Assembly (NCBI GenBank): GCA_022448985.1
Contig: JAKVCR010000064.1
Location: forward strand, 1 to 36,329
DNA from: Roseibacillus sp.
GTDB taxonomy: Bacteria > Verrucomicrobiota > Verrucomicrobiia > Verrucomicrobiales > Akkermansiaceae
Reading direction: 5' to 3'
DNA length: 36,329 nucleotides
Both the position numbers and the translations under genes were made by a program. Below are positions 16,384-25,017 of the stretch, in pieces. How positions within the stretch are numbered: position 1 is the stretch's first letter; each line of letters starts with the position of its first letter. The notes beneath the pieces were generated by a model. The model searched no databases. It had not been told where the DNA came from and saw only the letters and a list, made by a program, of their open reading frames with translations.

Positions 16384-17679
16384 CTACTTCCTTTTCTTCT
16401 CCTTTTTCTTCTCCTTACCGAGATGTCCTGGGCGCTTGTCCCGGTAATGATCCAGGCCCCCCTTCAACAGGGAGCGCATCTGACGCTGTTCTTCACTCAG
16501 GGGTGACTGAAGGGGGGACTTCTCCAGCACATCCTTTTCCACGTCAAAGAACCGACCATCCCCATACAGCTTGTAACGTTGATTCCGTACGAACTGTTTG
16601 GCCTGCTTGTTGCTCCCGCTCCGCGAATACCAGATGTGGATCCAGTCGCGGTGCTTCTTCTTCCCACCCTTCAGAGTGGCCAGGAGGCTTTTCCCATCAA
16701 TTCCCTCCGGAACGGACGCGCCACTCATCTCACAGAAGGTGGGCAGGAAGTCACTAAGGTCCAGAATTTCCGTCGACAGGGCGCCAGCCGGAATCGTTCC
16801 CGGCCAACTGACGATACAGGGAACACGATTCCCACCATCGTGCATGGCGCCCTTCGCCCCCACGACCTCACGTTCGTTCATGCGGGAGACCACCGGCTTG
16901 TCGGTCCCGTTGTCCCCTACGAAAACCACCAGGGTATTCTCGCGCACACCCTCGTCCTCAAGCCTCTTGAGAATCTTGCCGATGATCTTGTCCATGTAGC
17001 GCACCATGTCCCCGAAGTACCTGGCATTCCCCTTGTAGGTGGGTGATCCCTTGCTCTTGGGATCCCAGTCCTTGGAATCCGGGGTGGGCTCAAAGGGGCA
17101 ATGGGTCAGAATCATGGGATAATAGACCAGGAAGGGCTTGTCCTTGTTCCTCCCGATGAAATTACAGGCGTAGTCGCTGACGGCATCAGGTCCATAACCG
17201 GCATCATCCACCAGCTCGCCATTCACCTCCAGGCCCGCCCTCGGGAAGCGGCTCGGCCGCCGGGTGAGCTGCCAGAGGCAGTACTCGTCGAACCCGAAGT
17301 TGTTCGGACCCTCCAGGCCGCCCTTTAACTGCCACTTCCCCACCACGCAGGTGGCGTAGCCTTCCTTCTTGAGCAGATGCGCAAAGGTGGTTGCCTTGGG
17401 ATCCAGCAGGCCAAACTCGATGTAGTTACGGATGTTTGAAATCCCGGTCATGAGCTTCACCCGGGAGGGCGTGCAGATAGGCTGCGAGTAGCAATGCTCA
17501 AAGCGCATGCCCTCCTTCGCCATGGAATCGAGCACCGGCGTCTTGTAGGAGGTGCCTCCATTGGCACCCACGCACTCGTAGCCGAGATCGTCCGCCATGA
17601 TGAGGACGATGTTGGGCTTTGCTGCGAAGACGGGTGCGAACAGGCTTGGAAGAAGAGCGAGCAGGAAAAACCGCATCAT
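16384..17679 (-). CDS. Exported sulfatase with Lys-rich C-terminus (CTPSR type)
   Basis: A 431-residue type I sulfatase. The ATG at 17677-17679 (MMRFFLLALLPSLFAPVFA) is chosen because it starts a clean signal peptide; the longer open frame would overlap the preceding sulfatase gene. Visible motifs are 'IMADDLGYECVG' (D30, D31), C69-T-P-S-R73, 'GKWQLKG' in place of the more usual GKWHLG, and 'FVGDNGTDKPV'. The C-terminus, 'GKEKKKEKKRK', is unusually basic. The gene follows the sulfatase at 17772-19331 on the same strand after 92 bp, suggesting co-expression. Location periplasmic or surface; substrate unknown. The basic tail might hold the enzyme on a sulfated polyanion, but this is only a suggestion. 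Confidence 0.94.
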   Translation of the reverse strand: MMRFFLLALLPSLFAPVFAAKPNIVLIMADDLGYECVGANGGTSYKTPVLDSMAKEGMRFEHCYSQPICTPSRVKLMTGISNIRNYIEFGLLDPKATTFAHLLKKEGYATCVVGKWQLKGGLEGPNNFGFDEYCLWQLTRRPSRFPRAGLEVNGELVDDAGYGPDAVSDYACNFIGRNKDKPFLVYYPMILTHCPFEPTPDSKDWDPKSKGSPTYKGNARYFGDMVRYMDKIIGKILKRLEDEGVRENTLVVFVGDNGTDKPVVSRMNEREVVGAKGAMHDGGNRVPCIVSWPGTIPAGALSTEILDLSDFLPTFCEMSGASVPEGIDGKSLLATLKGGKKKHRDWIHIWYSRSGSNKQAKQFVRNQRYKLYGDGRFFDVEKDVLEKSPLQSPLSEEQRQMRSLLKGGLDHYRDKRPGHLGKEKKKEKKRK

Positions 17680-17771
17680 GCTGGAAAGGTGACAGATAGG
17701 ACGTCCGGCGCAAGCCTTGCAGGAATCCATCCAATGCCGCAAAGCATCCGGAGAACCGGAGCCAGTCAAGC

Positions 17772-19331
17772 CTACCCCCGGGACTTCGGCGGAGGAACCC
17801 CGAGCCCCTCCTCCCTCCAACGGGGATTACGGAAGATCCTCCTGTCCGTGAATTCGTAGTGATCCCATGGTGACTCACCCCGCATCCGCGGATCGCCCGT
17901 CGCCCTCAGATGAGCCTCCATCTTTTCCCGCAACGCGGACTTCATCTCTTCGAACTTCGCTTCTCCTGCCAGATTGCGCAACTGATGAGGATCGGCCTCC
18001 ATGTCGTAGAGTTCCTCGGCCGGACGACGACCGAAACAGAGCAGGTAGTATGGCGCGATTTCCCTGCGAGTGAAATTGTTCATCAGGAAGGACTTGCTCG
18101 CCCCCCGGTCACAGTCCCCGATAAATCCCTGATGAGATGAAACGAAATCCGGATCGCCCGCTGGCCAGCGCCCGGGTTCATAGTTGCGGATGTAGGCGAA
18201 CTTTTTCGTCCTGATACAGCGCGCCGGATACCCCAGGCCGTCACGGCGGCAGATGATGTGCCGCTCGAAACCCGTCACCACGAACTCCCGGGACGCAGAA
18301 GGGATCCCTGCATCCTTGCGGAGAGATTGCAGCGCCCTCCCCTTCATCGTAGCCGGAATATCTGCCTTGGCAGCAGTCAGAAAGGTGGGGGCAAGATCCA
18401 CCAGATTGATAAACTCTTCACAGGTCTCGGGCTTCCCGGCCGGTCCCGGAAACCGGACCGCAAGGGGTACGCGCGTTCCTGAATCGTACAAGTTGCACTT
18501 GGAGCGCGGCATGGGGTTGCCATGGTCGCTGGTCACTACAACGAGGGTGTTCTCCAGCAGGCCTGCCTCGCTCAGCATGGCCAGCATGCGTCCGAGATGC
18601 TGGTCGAAGTGCTCGATTTCGAGGCCGTAGTCGAGGAACTCACCCCGCACCACCGGATCGTCGGGCAGGCACCCGGGAACAAGGGCCTCTCCCAGCCCCT
18701 TGCCCGCTCTCTTCCAGGCCCCCACGTCATAGCCCTGATGAGGCTCCGTCGAACCGTACCAGAAGAAGAAGGGCTTCTCCTTGTCGCGCTCGGCCAGAAA
18801 ATCGGCAAAGTTGGCGGCATAGTCCAGGTTGTTCATTCCCCTCCTGCTCTCCTTCAATTTCCGCCCGTGGAACGACTTTCCCAGGATCGCCTCAGTCTGG
18901 ACTGATGAGTAGGAACGCGGCGGCAGCGGCTTTCCACCCCTCGTAGCAAACCCCTCCAGCTTGCCTGGGCCCCACGTCTTGCCAGTTGCTCCCAGCTGGT
19001 AGCCCGACTGGGCCAGGATAAGCGAAAAGAGAGCGTAATCCGCCTTCAGCGTTCCCATCAGATTCCCCCCCGGTCCGGTCTCCCACATGTTGCGTCCCGT
19101 CAGGATCGAGGTGCGGGACGGCATGCAGGACGGGCACGAGGTAAAGGCATGGGTGTACAGCACTCCTTCCGCAGCAACGCGATCAAAGGCCGGGGTCCTT
19201 GTCCCCTTGTCTCCGTAGGCACTGGCATGCATCCACGACTGATCATCCGAAATGGCAAAGAGAATGTTCGGACGCCCATCAACGTGAAGAGAGATCGCCA
19301 TTGAAAAAAACAGCAGCACGGAACACTTCAT
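17772..19331 (-). CDS. Exported sulfatase, sulfamidase (N-sulfoglucosamine sulfohydrolase)-like (CMPSR type)
   Basis: A 519-residue type I sulfatase. The ATG at 19331 gives the signal peptide MKCSVLLFFSMAISLHVDG; the TTG 39 bp upstream would put an acidic stretch before it. Motifs are 'FAISDDQSWMHASAYG' (D29, D30), the nucleophile segment 'SCPSCMPSRTSILTG' with C69-M-P-S-R73, and 'VVTSDHGNPMPRSKCNLYDSG'. The 'DDQSW...TPAFDRVAAEGV' opening and the 'AFTSCPSCMPSR' segment resemble the sulfamidase/heparan N-sulfatase branch, so removal of N-sulfate from glucosamine is a reasonable guess, not proven. It precedes the sulfatase at 16384 by 92 bp on the same strand and is divergent from the small basic protein gene. 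No Shine-Dalgarno site is obvious. Confidence 0.93.
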   Translation of the reverse strand: MKCSVLLFFSMAISLHVDGRPNILFAISDDQSWMHASAYGDKGTRTPAFDRVAAEGVLYTHAFTSCPSCMPSRTSILTGRNMWETGPGGNLMGTLKADYALFSLILAQSGYQLGATGKTWGPGKLEGFATRGGKPLPPRSYSSVQTEAILGKSFHGRKLKESRRGMNNLDYAANFADFLAERDKEKPFFFWYGSTEPHQGYDVGAWKRAGKGLGEALVPGCLPDDPVVRGEFLDYGLEIEHFDQHLGRMLAMLSEAGLLENTLVVVTSDHGNPMPRSKCNLYDSGTRVPLAVRFPGPAGKPETCEEFINLVDLAPTFLTAAKADIPATMKGRALQSLRKDAGIPSASREFVVTGFERHIICRRDGLGYPARCIRTKKFAYIRNYEPGRWPAGDPDFVSSHQGFIGDCDRGASKSFLMNNFTRREIAPYYLLCFGRRPAEELYDMEADPHQLRNLAGEAKFEEMKSALREKMEAHLRATGDPRMRGESPWDHYEFTDRRIFRNPRWREEGLGVPPPKSRG

Positions 19332-19704
19332 GGCATGTTCTTCACAGAGGGCGGGATCCTTTTCAAGCAACCAGATCCACAGTCCCCCGGCAGGAATCAG
19401 ATTACAAGTGGTGAAAGGGTCTTGTCCGGGAGCGGACGGTCCGCAAGTGGGGAGAGCGTATCGGCAGTCACCATGCCCACGGTGAGGAGAAAGGCTGGAA
19501 CTACCACCCGGATGGAGTGCTTGAAGACTCTGTGGAACGACTCGGCCCCGGGCTCCTCACCCATAAATACCCGATCCTGCCGCATTCCGGCGGCATGGCA
19601 AGCGCAGCCCCCTCTCCACAATTGAGGTTGACCGGATCGCCTGGAAACCCTATTACCCGCCGCCCCCGGACAAGACCCTTTCCCAACCCGAACTCCATCC
19701 CGAC
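19332..19704. other. 373-bp region without a confident gene
   Basis: This divergent gap must hold the promoter for the sulfatase pair (minus strand) and holds the promoter for the small basic protein (plus strand, 19628-19656). On the minus strand 19397-19564 could code 55 residues with a signal-peptide-like hydrophobic run ('VVVPAFLLTVGMV'), but no homology is recognised and no ribosome site is seen. It may be a decayed gene start or chance. Confidence 0.5.
19628..19656 (+). promoter_or_regulatory. Sigma-70 type promoter of the small basic protein gene
   Basis: TTGACC (19628-19633, five of six to TTGACA), a 17-bp spacer and TATTAC (19651-19656, four of six to TATAAT) give the best promoter seen in the window. 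Transcription would start near 19663, leaving a leader of about 40 nt before the ATG at 19705. Confidence 0.6.
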
Positions 19705-19899
19705 ATGCGCACGAAGAGAAAGTTCATGAAGACGCAGCTTACCCGCCCCCGCAAGAGCGGTGCAGCCAAGCGTCGACGTCAGGCGGATCATCGCAAGCGC
19801 CTCGTGGCCCTCGGGGTTGCCCAGGAAACGGTTGATGGCATGAACCAGCAGGAAGTCCGCAACATGCTCAAGTATCCTGCCAAGATCGTGCAGGATTAA
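19705..19899 (+). CDS. Small, very basic protein of unknown function
   Basis: A 64-residue protein with about 19 Lys/Arg. The N-terminal half is almost entirely basic ('RTKRKFMKTQLTRPRKSGAA', then 'KRRRQADHRKR'). The C-terminal half could form one or two short helices ('VALGVAQETVDGMNQQEVRNML', ending 'KYPAKIVQD'). A second in-frame ATG at 19726 would give 57 residues; 'AAGAGAAAG' just before it might act as a ribosome site, so the true start is open. The composition suggests binding to RNA, the ribosome or DNA, but I do not recognise a family and it is not an obvious ribosomal protein. It has its own good promoter (19628) and a clean terminator (19956), which argues that it is real and expressed as a single-gene unit. 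Confidence 0.8.
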   Translation: MRTKRKFMKTQLTRPRKSGAAKRRRQADHRKRLVALGVAQETVDGMNQQEVRNMLKYPAKIVQD

Positions 19900-19955
19900 C
19901 TGGCTTCCTCGTCCGCGACAATCTTCAGACCTTCGAGCACAGGTATCCCTGCATG

Positions 19956-19986
19956 GCCCGCCTCCATGATGCGGGCTTTCCTTTGT
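19956..19986 (+). terminator. Intrinsic terminator of the small basic protein gene
   Basis: GCCCGC (19956-19961), a 9-nt loop and GCGGGC (19971-19976) are followed directly by TTTCCTTTGT. It lies 57 bp after the stop at 19899 and before the convergent DUF1501 gene. Orientation of the T-rich tail matches the plus-strand gene. Confidence 0.75.
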
Positions 19987-19998
19987 ACCGGCTAGGGC

Positions 19999-21462
19999 CT
20001 ACGCCAGGACCCCATTAATCGGATCGGCAGGGACCACCCCCGTAAGACGCTGGTCAAGCCCTCCGTAGTGGTAGGTCAGGTGCTCGTGATCGAGGCCCAT
20101 GAGGCGGAGGATGGTGGCGTGCAGGTCCCGCACGTGGTGACGATTCACGGCCGCCTCGTGGCCGAGCTCATCGGTTTCGCCATAACTGGTCCCCGCTTTC
20201 ACTCCTCCTCCGGCCAGCCAGTAGGTGAAGCCCTTGGGGTTGTGATCGCGCCCGCCATTCTTGCCCTGCGACACAGGCTGACGCCCGAATTCTCCACCCC
20301 AGACCACCAGGGTTTCCTCCAGGAGTCCGCGTTGCTCGAGGTCTTCCAGGAGCCCTGCGATCGGCTGGTCGACCTCAGGGCAGTGAATCTGCAGGTTCTC
20401 CTCAACCCCGTTATGAGCATCCCAGTTCTGCTGCTGGTGTCCACCGCCCGAATAGAGTTGCACGAAGCGCACTCCGCGTTCCACCAGGCGCCGCGCGATC
20501 AGGCACTGCCGTCCGAAATGAGCCGGGGGAATACTGAGCTTGTGATCACCCTTGGGAAGATTCAACCCATAGCGCTCCCTCGTCTTCTCGTCCTCTGAGG
20601 AGATATCGAGGGCCTCCGGGGCAGAGGTGTGGAGCTGGTAGGCAAGGTCGTAGGTAGCAATACGGGCACTGAGTTCCGAGTAACTTTCCCGTCCCCGCCG
20701 GTGCAACTCATTGAGGGCGTTTATGGCCTCTACCTTGTCGCCCTGCATTTGCATCGTCACGTTGGCGCTGGGCTTGAGATTAAGGACGGGATTGCCAGTC
20801 GCTCGAAGAACGGTTCCCTGGTAGGCCGCTGGCATGTAGCCCGCTGTCCAGTTCGCTGCCCCCGGGATAGGACCACCCCGCGGATCAAGCATGACCACGA
20901 ACCCCGGCAGGTCTGCATTTGACGATCCCAATCCGTGTGCAATCCAGGCCCCCAGGGCAGGATGCCCCTGCAGGACCCGCCCACAGTTCATTTGCAGGTT
21001 GGCCGAACCATGCGCGAAGGAGTCCATGTAAAGGGACTTGATGACCGCCATCTTGTCCATGTGCTCCGCGATATTCGGCAGAGCGTCCGAACACCAGAGG
21101 CCGGACCTCCCATGCTGTGCAAAAGTGCGCTTGGACCCCTGCAGCACGGAATCCCGCATCTCCCGGCGACGAATCTCCATCTTGATCTTCTTGCCGCTGC
21201 TCTTCTGCAGATCCGGCTTGTAGTCGAAGAGATCCATCTGAGACGGCCCCCCATAGAGATAGAGGTAGATACAGGCCTTGGCCTTGGCCGGGAAATCCTG
21301 TGGCTTCGGTGCCAGCGGATTGAGCAGGGTGGAGGCCGGAGCCGCAAAAACCCTCGATCCGTCGAAGATACCCGAGAGCGAGATCCCCGCCATGGAAGTC
21401 CCAAAGGTCTTCAGGAAATGCCGGCGGCTCTGCGCTTCAATCTGGTCCGGTGGAAGAGACAT
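19999..21462 (-). CDS. Tat-exported DUF1501 family protein
   Basis: A 487-residue DUF1501 protein. The N-terminus carries a twin-arginine signal, S12-R13-R14-H-F-L-K18, followed by 'TFGTSMAGISLSGIF'. Further motifs of the family are 'CIYLYLYGGPSQMDLFDYKP', 'HGSANLQMNCGRVLQGHPALG', 'ERGVRFVQLYSGGGHQQQNWDAH', 'WGGEFGRQPVSQGKNGGRDHNP' and the C-terminal 'HATILRLMGLDHEHLTYHYGG'. The fold is sulfatase/alkaline-phosphatase-like. The ATG at 21462 is used because AGAGGA lies seven bases upstream; a TTG at 21483 would overlap the previous stop. The PSD1-type gene ends 17 bp upstream; such pairs are widespread in PVC genomes and are thought to act together in the periplasm, though the reaction is unknown. 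Confidence 0.95.
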   Translation of the reverse strand: MSLPPDQIEAQSRRHFLKTFGTSMAGISLSGIFDGSRVFAAPASTLLNPLAPKPQDFPAKAKACIYLYLYGGPSQMDLFDYKPDLQKSSGKKIKMEIRRREMRDSVLQGSKRTFAQHGRSGLWCSDALPNIAEHMDKMAVIKSLYMDSFAHGSANLQMNCGRVLQGHPALGAWIAHGLGSSNADLPGFVVMLDPRGGPIPGAANWTAGYMPAAYQGTVLRATGNPVLNLKPSANVTMQMQGDKVEAINALNELHRRGRESYSELSARIATYDLAYQLHTSAPEALDISSEDEKTRERYGLNLPKGDHKLSIPPAHFGRQCLIARRLVERGVRFVQLYSGGGHQQQNWDAHNGVEENLQIHCPEVDQPIAGLLEDLEQRGLLEETLVVWGGEFGRQPVSQGKNGGRDHNPKGFTYWLAGGGVKAGTSYGETDELGHEAAVNRHHVRDLHATILRLMGLDHEHLTYHYGGLDQRLTGVVPADPINGVLA

Positions 21463-21479
21463 GGTTGGGTCCTCTCTCG

Positions 21480-24400
21480 TCAATCAATGTAAACGAATTC
21501 ATTCAGGTTCAGCAACAGGGAACAGAATTCCGCCAGCGCCCGCTCCCGGGCCGTCACCTTTCTCTTTGAAAGCACCAGGAGGTCCTTGTCCTCCTGCAAC
21601 GCTGCTTTTGGTGGTGCCAGCCACGCCGTCTTCTTCCCTCCCCTGACCACATGCACATTCCGGTAGTCAACCCGGGCTCCCCAGGTGCGCAACCCGGCCA
21701 GGCCGGCCCCGAGAGGTTGGTCCATCCTGTGATCGATGTAGGGTGCGGGACGATTATCGAGGAACACCTGTACGCGATCCCCCACTGTCTTTGCCTCCAG
21801 CCAGTGCCATTTCCCCCGCTTGAGGGGCGCCGGCGCCTCGGCGCGGGGTTTCCAGTCATTCTGGTGTGTTCCCAGGACAAGTTTGCCCTGGTCGAGATAG
21901 AAGCTCACCTCGTAGCCAATCCAGTTATTGGCCCCCACCTTCGGCTCTCGCACGTTCAGAAGAAACCCGCCAATCGAGCCCTCGACGATCCGGACCTCCG
22001 CCTTGAGAGAGTCGCCATCCCCGAGGGGCCCGACAGCATCCCAGAGAAGCTTGGGCCCGCTCTCCTTGGCCACCGAAATCTCATTACCCCCAACCGACCA
22101 ATCTCCCCCGTAGGCAGACCATCCCTGCGGAGCCCCTTGATCCTCTCTCTGCTCTGGAGCGGCGAACTTGGATTTCCCGTAATCGATCTCCGCTACTGCG
22201 TAATTCTGACCATCCGCCATGATGGTGAGGGCATCAATGCTGACTGGCCCTCCCCAGGCACTCACTCCCACCCGGCCCGTGCCACCGATGGGAGCCGGAT
22301 CCTCAACCTCCACCTGCTCTCCTGAACCGCAGCGAACCGCGATTTTCCCTCCTGTCAGGGTGATTGCGAGATCAGCTCCCATTCCCAGACCCGGAACAGC
22401 CCGGCTAGCAAGTGTTACCGCCTTGTCGGCCTCGTGACGACGGATCGCAATCTCACCCTTCGCCTTGTCTAGGAGCACACTGTAGCCCTCAAAAACCGCG
22501 CCCTGCGGCCTGGCCCGCAGGAGGATCGAGGTTTGCCCGGTCATCCCATCAAGCAGAAACCGCCCGGAGACCCTGACGTCCCGGGACGGGACCCGGTAGA
22601 GGGCGAAAGCCGGCCAGTCGCGCTCCGCATTGACGATACCCTCATAGCCACCGGTCCACTTTCCCTTGTGGTATTCCCATCCCATAACCGGTCCCCGCAG
22701 GAAACGCTCTGCGGGGAGGCTTTTCTGGTAGGCGTTGAAGAGGGCGGGCGGAAAGTCAGGACGAAAAGAGATCCGGCGGGTCAGCGCTTCCTGTTTTCTC
22801 TCCTGGTCCGCAAGGAACACTGTAGCCAGCCTGATCTCTTCTTCGGTAGGATTTCGGCTCAGCACCATCCGGAATGCGGCAGAAACAGGATCGGGTTGCG
22901 CCATTGCCTCCTGCGCCACCCGCGCCGCATTCTCCGCCACGAACTCACTGTTGAGGAGGAGAAGGGCCTGCGGAGCTACCGTGGTGGTAGGGCGCACTCC
23001 CAGGGATCCCTCGGTATTGGTATAGTCGAAGATCTCGAAGAACGGATAGAGCATGGTCCGCTTCACGAAGGCATACACGCTGCGACGACGCTGCTGCGAC
23101 GGCGGGGACCACTGCCAGTTGCGGCCTGGCTTGGACCCTCCGGCCACTACTTCCCCCGCGAGGGGGGGGAAGAACCCGCGCCCGCCCCGCTCCAGATTGA
23201 GGGCACTGGCACACTTGAGAATTGAATCCCGAATGGCCTCCGACTCGAGTCGGCGGAGGTTGGCCCGCCAGTGGTGAAGGTTCCCCGGGTCGATCGCTTC
23301 GTTGGCGGGATTTCCCACGGAGGATCTCTTCCACGCCCGGCTGTTCATAATAACGCGATGCATTTGCTTGATGGACCAGCCGTTCTCCATGAACTCACTG
23401 GCCAGCCAGTCCAGAAGGGCCCCATTGGTGGGCGGGCTCCCTGCTTTCCCGAAGTCATTGGGAGTAGCCACGATTCCCCGCCCGAAGTGCCCATGCCAGA
23501 GCCGGTTGGCCATCACGCGCGCGGTCAGCGGGTTATCCTCCCGGGCGACCCATCTGGCCAAGGCATGTCGCCGCCCTACCGAATGGGGAGTAGGCGTCAC
23601 CTCGGGGGATCCTCCACCAAGAATCTCGGGAAAGTGCGGCTCCACCTTGTCGGACGGACGACCCGCGTTCCCCCGGATGAGGAGATGGGTATCAATGGGC
23701 TTGTTGCCACGCTCAGTTACCACCAGGGCGTCTCCTGCTCCCGTCTTGCGAATAGTGTCCGCTCCCGGCTTGTTGTAGGGCTTGACGTTGCGGAAGAAGG
23801 CCAGAAGCTCATAGTAATTGCGCTGCGAGATGGGATCGAACATGTGATCGTGACAACGCGCACATCCCACTGTGAGACCGAGAAATGTCTCCGTGGTGGT
23901 CTTCAGGATATCATCCTGCCCGTCAAATTCCGCCGCCCGCTTGTCGTCCGGTTCGTCGTCCCACACCCCCAATCGGTGGAATCCGGTGGCAATCCAACCC
24001 TCATCTCCTCCATCGGGCAGTTCGTCGCCCGCAATCTGCTCCAGCACAAAACGGTCGTATGGCTTATCCCGGTTGAAGGATGAAATCACATAGTCACGAT
24101 AACGCCAGGCATGCGGCTTCTCATCATCCCGCTCGTAGCCGTTACTCTGCGCAAAACGCACCACATCCAGCCAGTGCCGCCCCCAACGTTCACCGTACTC
24201 CGGCATGGCCAGGAGGCGATCCACCAGTTTCGGGAACGCCTCCGGATCTGGATCATTAACAAAGGCCTGAACCTCTGCAAAACTCGGGGGAAGCCCGAGC
24301 AGGGCGTAGTAGGCACGGCGGATGAGGATTCCCCGCGGAGCAGGAGAATTAGCGACGAGCTTCTTATCCTTGAGATTTGCCTCGATGATCTCATCGAAGT

Positions 24401-24866
24401 GCTTCTCCTCCTGCTCCCGCAATGATTGGAACGCCCAGTAGCGACGATCTTCTTCGCTGATTGTGAACTCCTTTTCCGGCTTATCCCCCTCTGCAGCCAC
24501 CCCCTCACCCCCAGGCCAGGGCGCACCCATTGCCACCCAGCGGGTCAGATCTTCGACCTGACGCCTGCCAAGCTTCTTCTTTGGCGGCATCTCGAGGTCC
24601 GAACTGCGATAGCTTACCGCCTCAATGAGAAGTGACTCCCCGGGCTTCCCCGGCACGATAGCCGGACCGCTCTCGCCTCCCTTGAGAAGACGCGCCCTCG
24701 CATCGAGACGCAATCCGGCCTTCTGCTTCTTCGAGCCGTGGCACTCAAAGCAGTTTTCAGAGAGGAGCGGCCGGATCTTCTCCTCGAAGAAACGCAGGCC
24801 CCCGGCCTCATCCGCAGCGAAGCCCCAAGGCAGGGCAACGAGGACCAGGCATCCCTGAACGGCCAT
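21480..24866 (-). CDS. PSD1-type cytochrome c / DUF1549 / DUF1553 protein with two inserted jelly-roll-like domains
   Basis: A 1128-residue exported protein. The ATG at 24866 starts the signal peptide MAVQGCLVLVALPWGFA; AGG lies seven bases upstream, and a TTG at 24896 is the alternative. Order of parts: a PVC-type haem domain with C39-F-E-C-H43 and 'LEMPPKKKLG'; DUF1549 (about 155-365) with 'LDVVRFAQSNGYERD' and a second haem-like C335-A-R-C-H339; and DUF1553 (about 425-690) with 'ANRLWHGHFGRGIV' and 'PTTTVAPQALLLLN'. At about 710-1095 roughly 385 residues are inserted that look like two concanavalin/DUF1080-type beta domains ('GGDWSVGGNEI', 'WHWLEAKTVGDRVQVFLDN'). The normal DUF1553 ending then resumes ('LAEFCSLLLNLNEFVYID'). 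It pairs with the DUF1501 gene 17 bp downstream. Function unknown; periplasmic electron-transfer enzyme is likely. Confidence 0.93.
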   Translation of the reverse strand: MAVQGCLVLVALPWGFAADEAGGLRFFEEKIRPLLSENCFECHGSKKQKAGLRLDARARLLKGGESGPAIVPGKPGESLLIEAVSYRSSDLEMPPKKKLGRRQVEDLTRWVAMGAPWPGGEGVAAEGDKPEKEFTISEEDRRYWAFQSLREQEEKHFDEIIEANLKDKKLVANSPAPRGILIRRAYYALLGLPPSFAEVQAFVNDPDPEAFPKLVDRLLAMPEYGERWGRHWLDVVRFAQSNGYERDDEKPHAWRYRDYVISSFNRDKPYDRFVLEQIAGDELPDGGDEGWIATGFHRLGVWDDEPDDKRAAEFDGQDDILKTTTETFLGLTVGCARCHDHMFDPISQRNYYELLAFFRNVKPYNKPGADTIRKTGAGDALVVTERGNKPIDTHLLIRGNAGRPSDKVEPHFPEILGGGSPEVTPTPHSVGRRHALARWVAREDNPLTARVMANRLWHGHFGRGIVATPNDFGKAGSPPTNGALLDWLASEFMENGWSIKQMHRVIMNSRAWKRSSVGNPANEAIDPGNLHHWRANLRRLESEAIRDSILKCASALNLERGGRGFFPPLAGEVVAGGSKPGRNWQWSPPSQQRRRSVYAFVKRTMLYPFFEIFDYTNTEGSLGVRPTTTVAPQALLLLNSEFVAENAARVAQEAMAQPDPVSAAFRMVLSRNPTEEEIRLATVFLADQERKQEALTRRISFRPDFPPALFNAYQKSLPAERFLRGPVMGWEYHKGKWTGGYEGIVNAERDWPAFALYRVPSRDVRVSGRFLLDGMTGQTSILLRARPQGAVFEGYSVLLDKAKGEIAIRRHEADKAVTLASRAVPGLGMGADLAITLTGGKIAVRCGSGEQVEVEDPAPIGGTGRVGVSAWGGPVSIDALTIMADGQNYAVAEIDYGKSKFAAPEQREDQGAPQGWSAYGGDWSVGGNEISVAKESGPKLLWDAVGPLGDGDSLKAEVRIVEGSIGGFLLNVREPKVGANNWIGYEVSFYLDQGKLVLGTHQNDWKPRAEAPAPLKRGKWHWLEAKTVGDRVQVFLDNRPAPYIDHRMDQPLGAGLAGLRTWGARVDYRNVHVVRGGKKTAWLAPPKAALQEDKDLLVLSKRKVTARERALAEFCSLLLNLNEFVYID

Positions 24867-25017
24867 CTGGAAACCTGCTCGATATCGACTCCTCAAACCG
24901 GGAACGACATAACCCAGAAATGCGGTCCGTCACAATCGCCAATTCACACGACCATCCAAGCCTTCCTTGCAAACCGGACGTCTCTCCTCACCTCCACGGC
25001 AGGGGCAAGACCCTGAT

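Noticed and set aside
17747..17760. TCCGG-AGAA-CCGGA hairpin between two minus-strand sulfatases as a terminator
   Set aside because: Only 5 bp, no T-run, and the two genes look co-transcribed.
19705..19899. Small basic protein as a ribosomal protein (such as bL34/bL36/bS21)
   Set aside because: It is rich in Lys/Arg, but the sequence does not match the conserved cores of those proteins as I know them.
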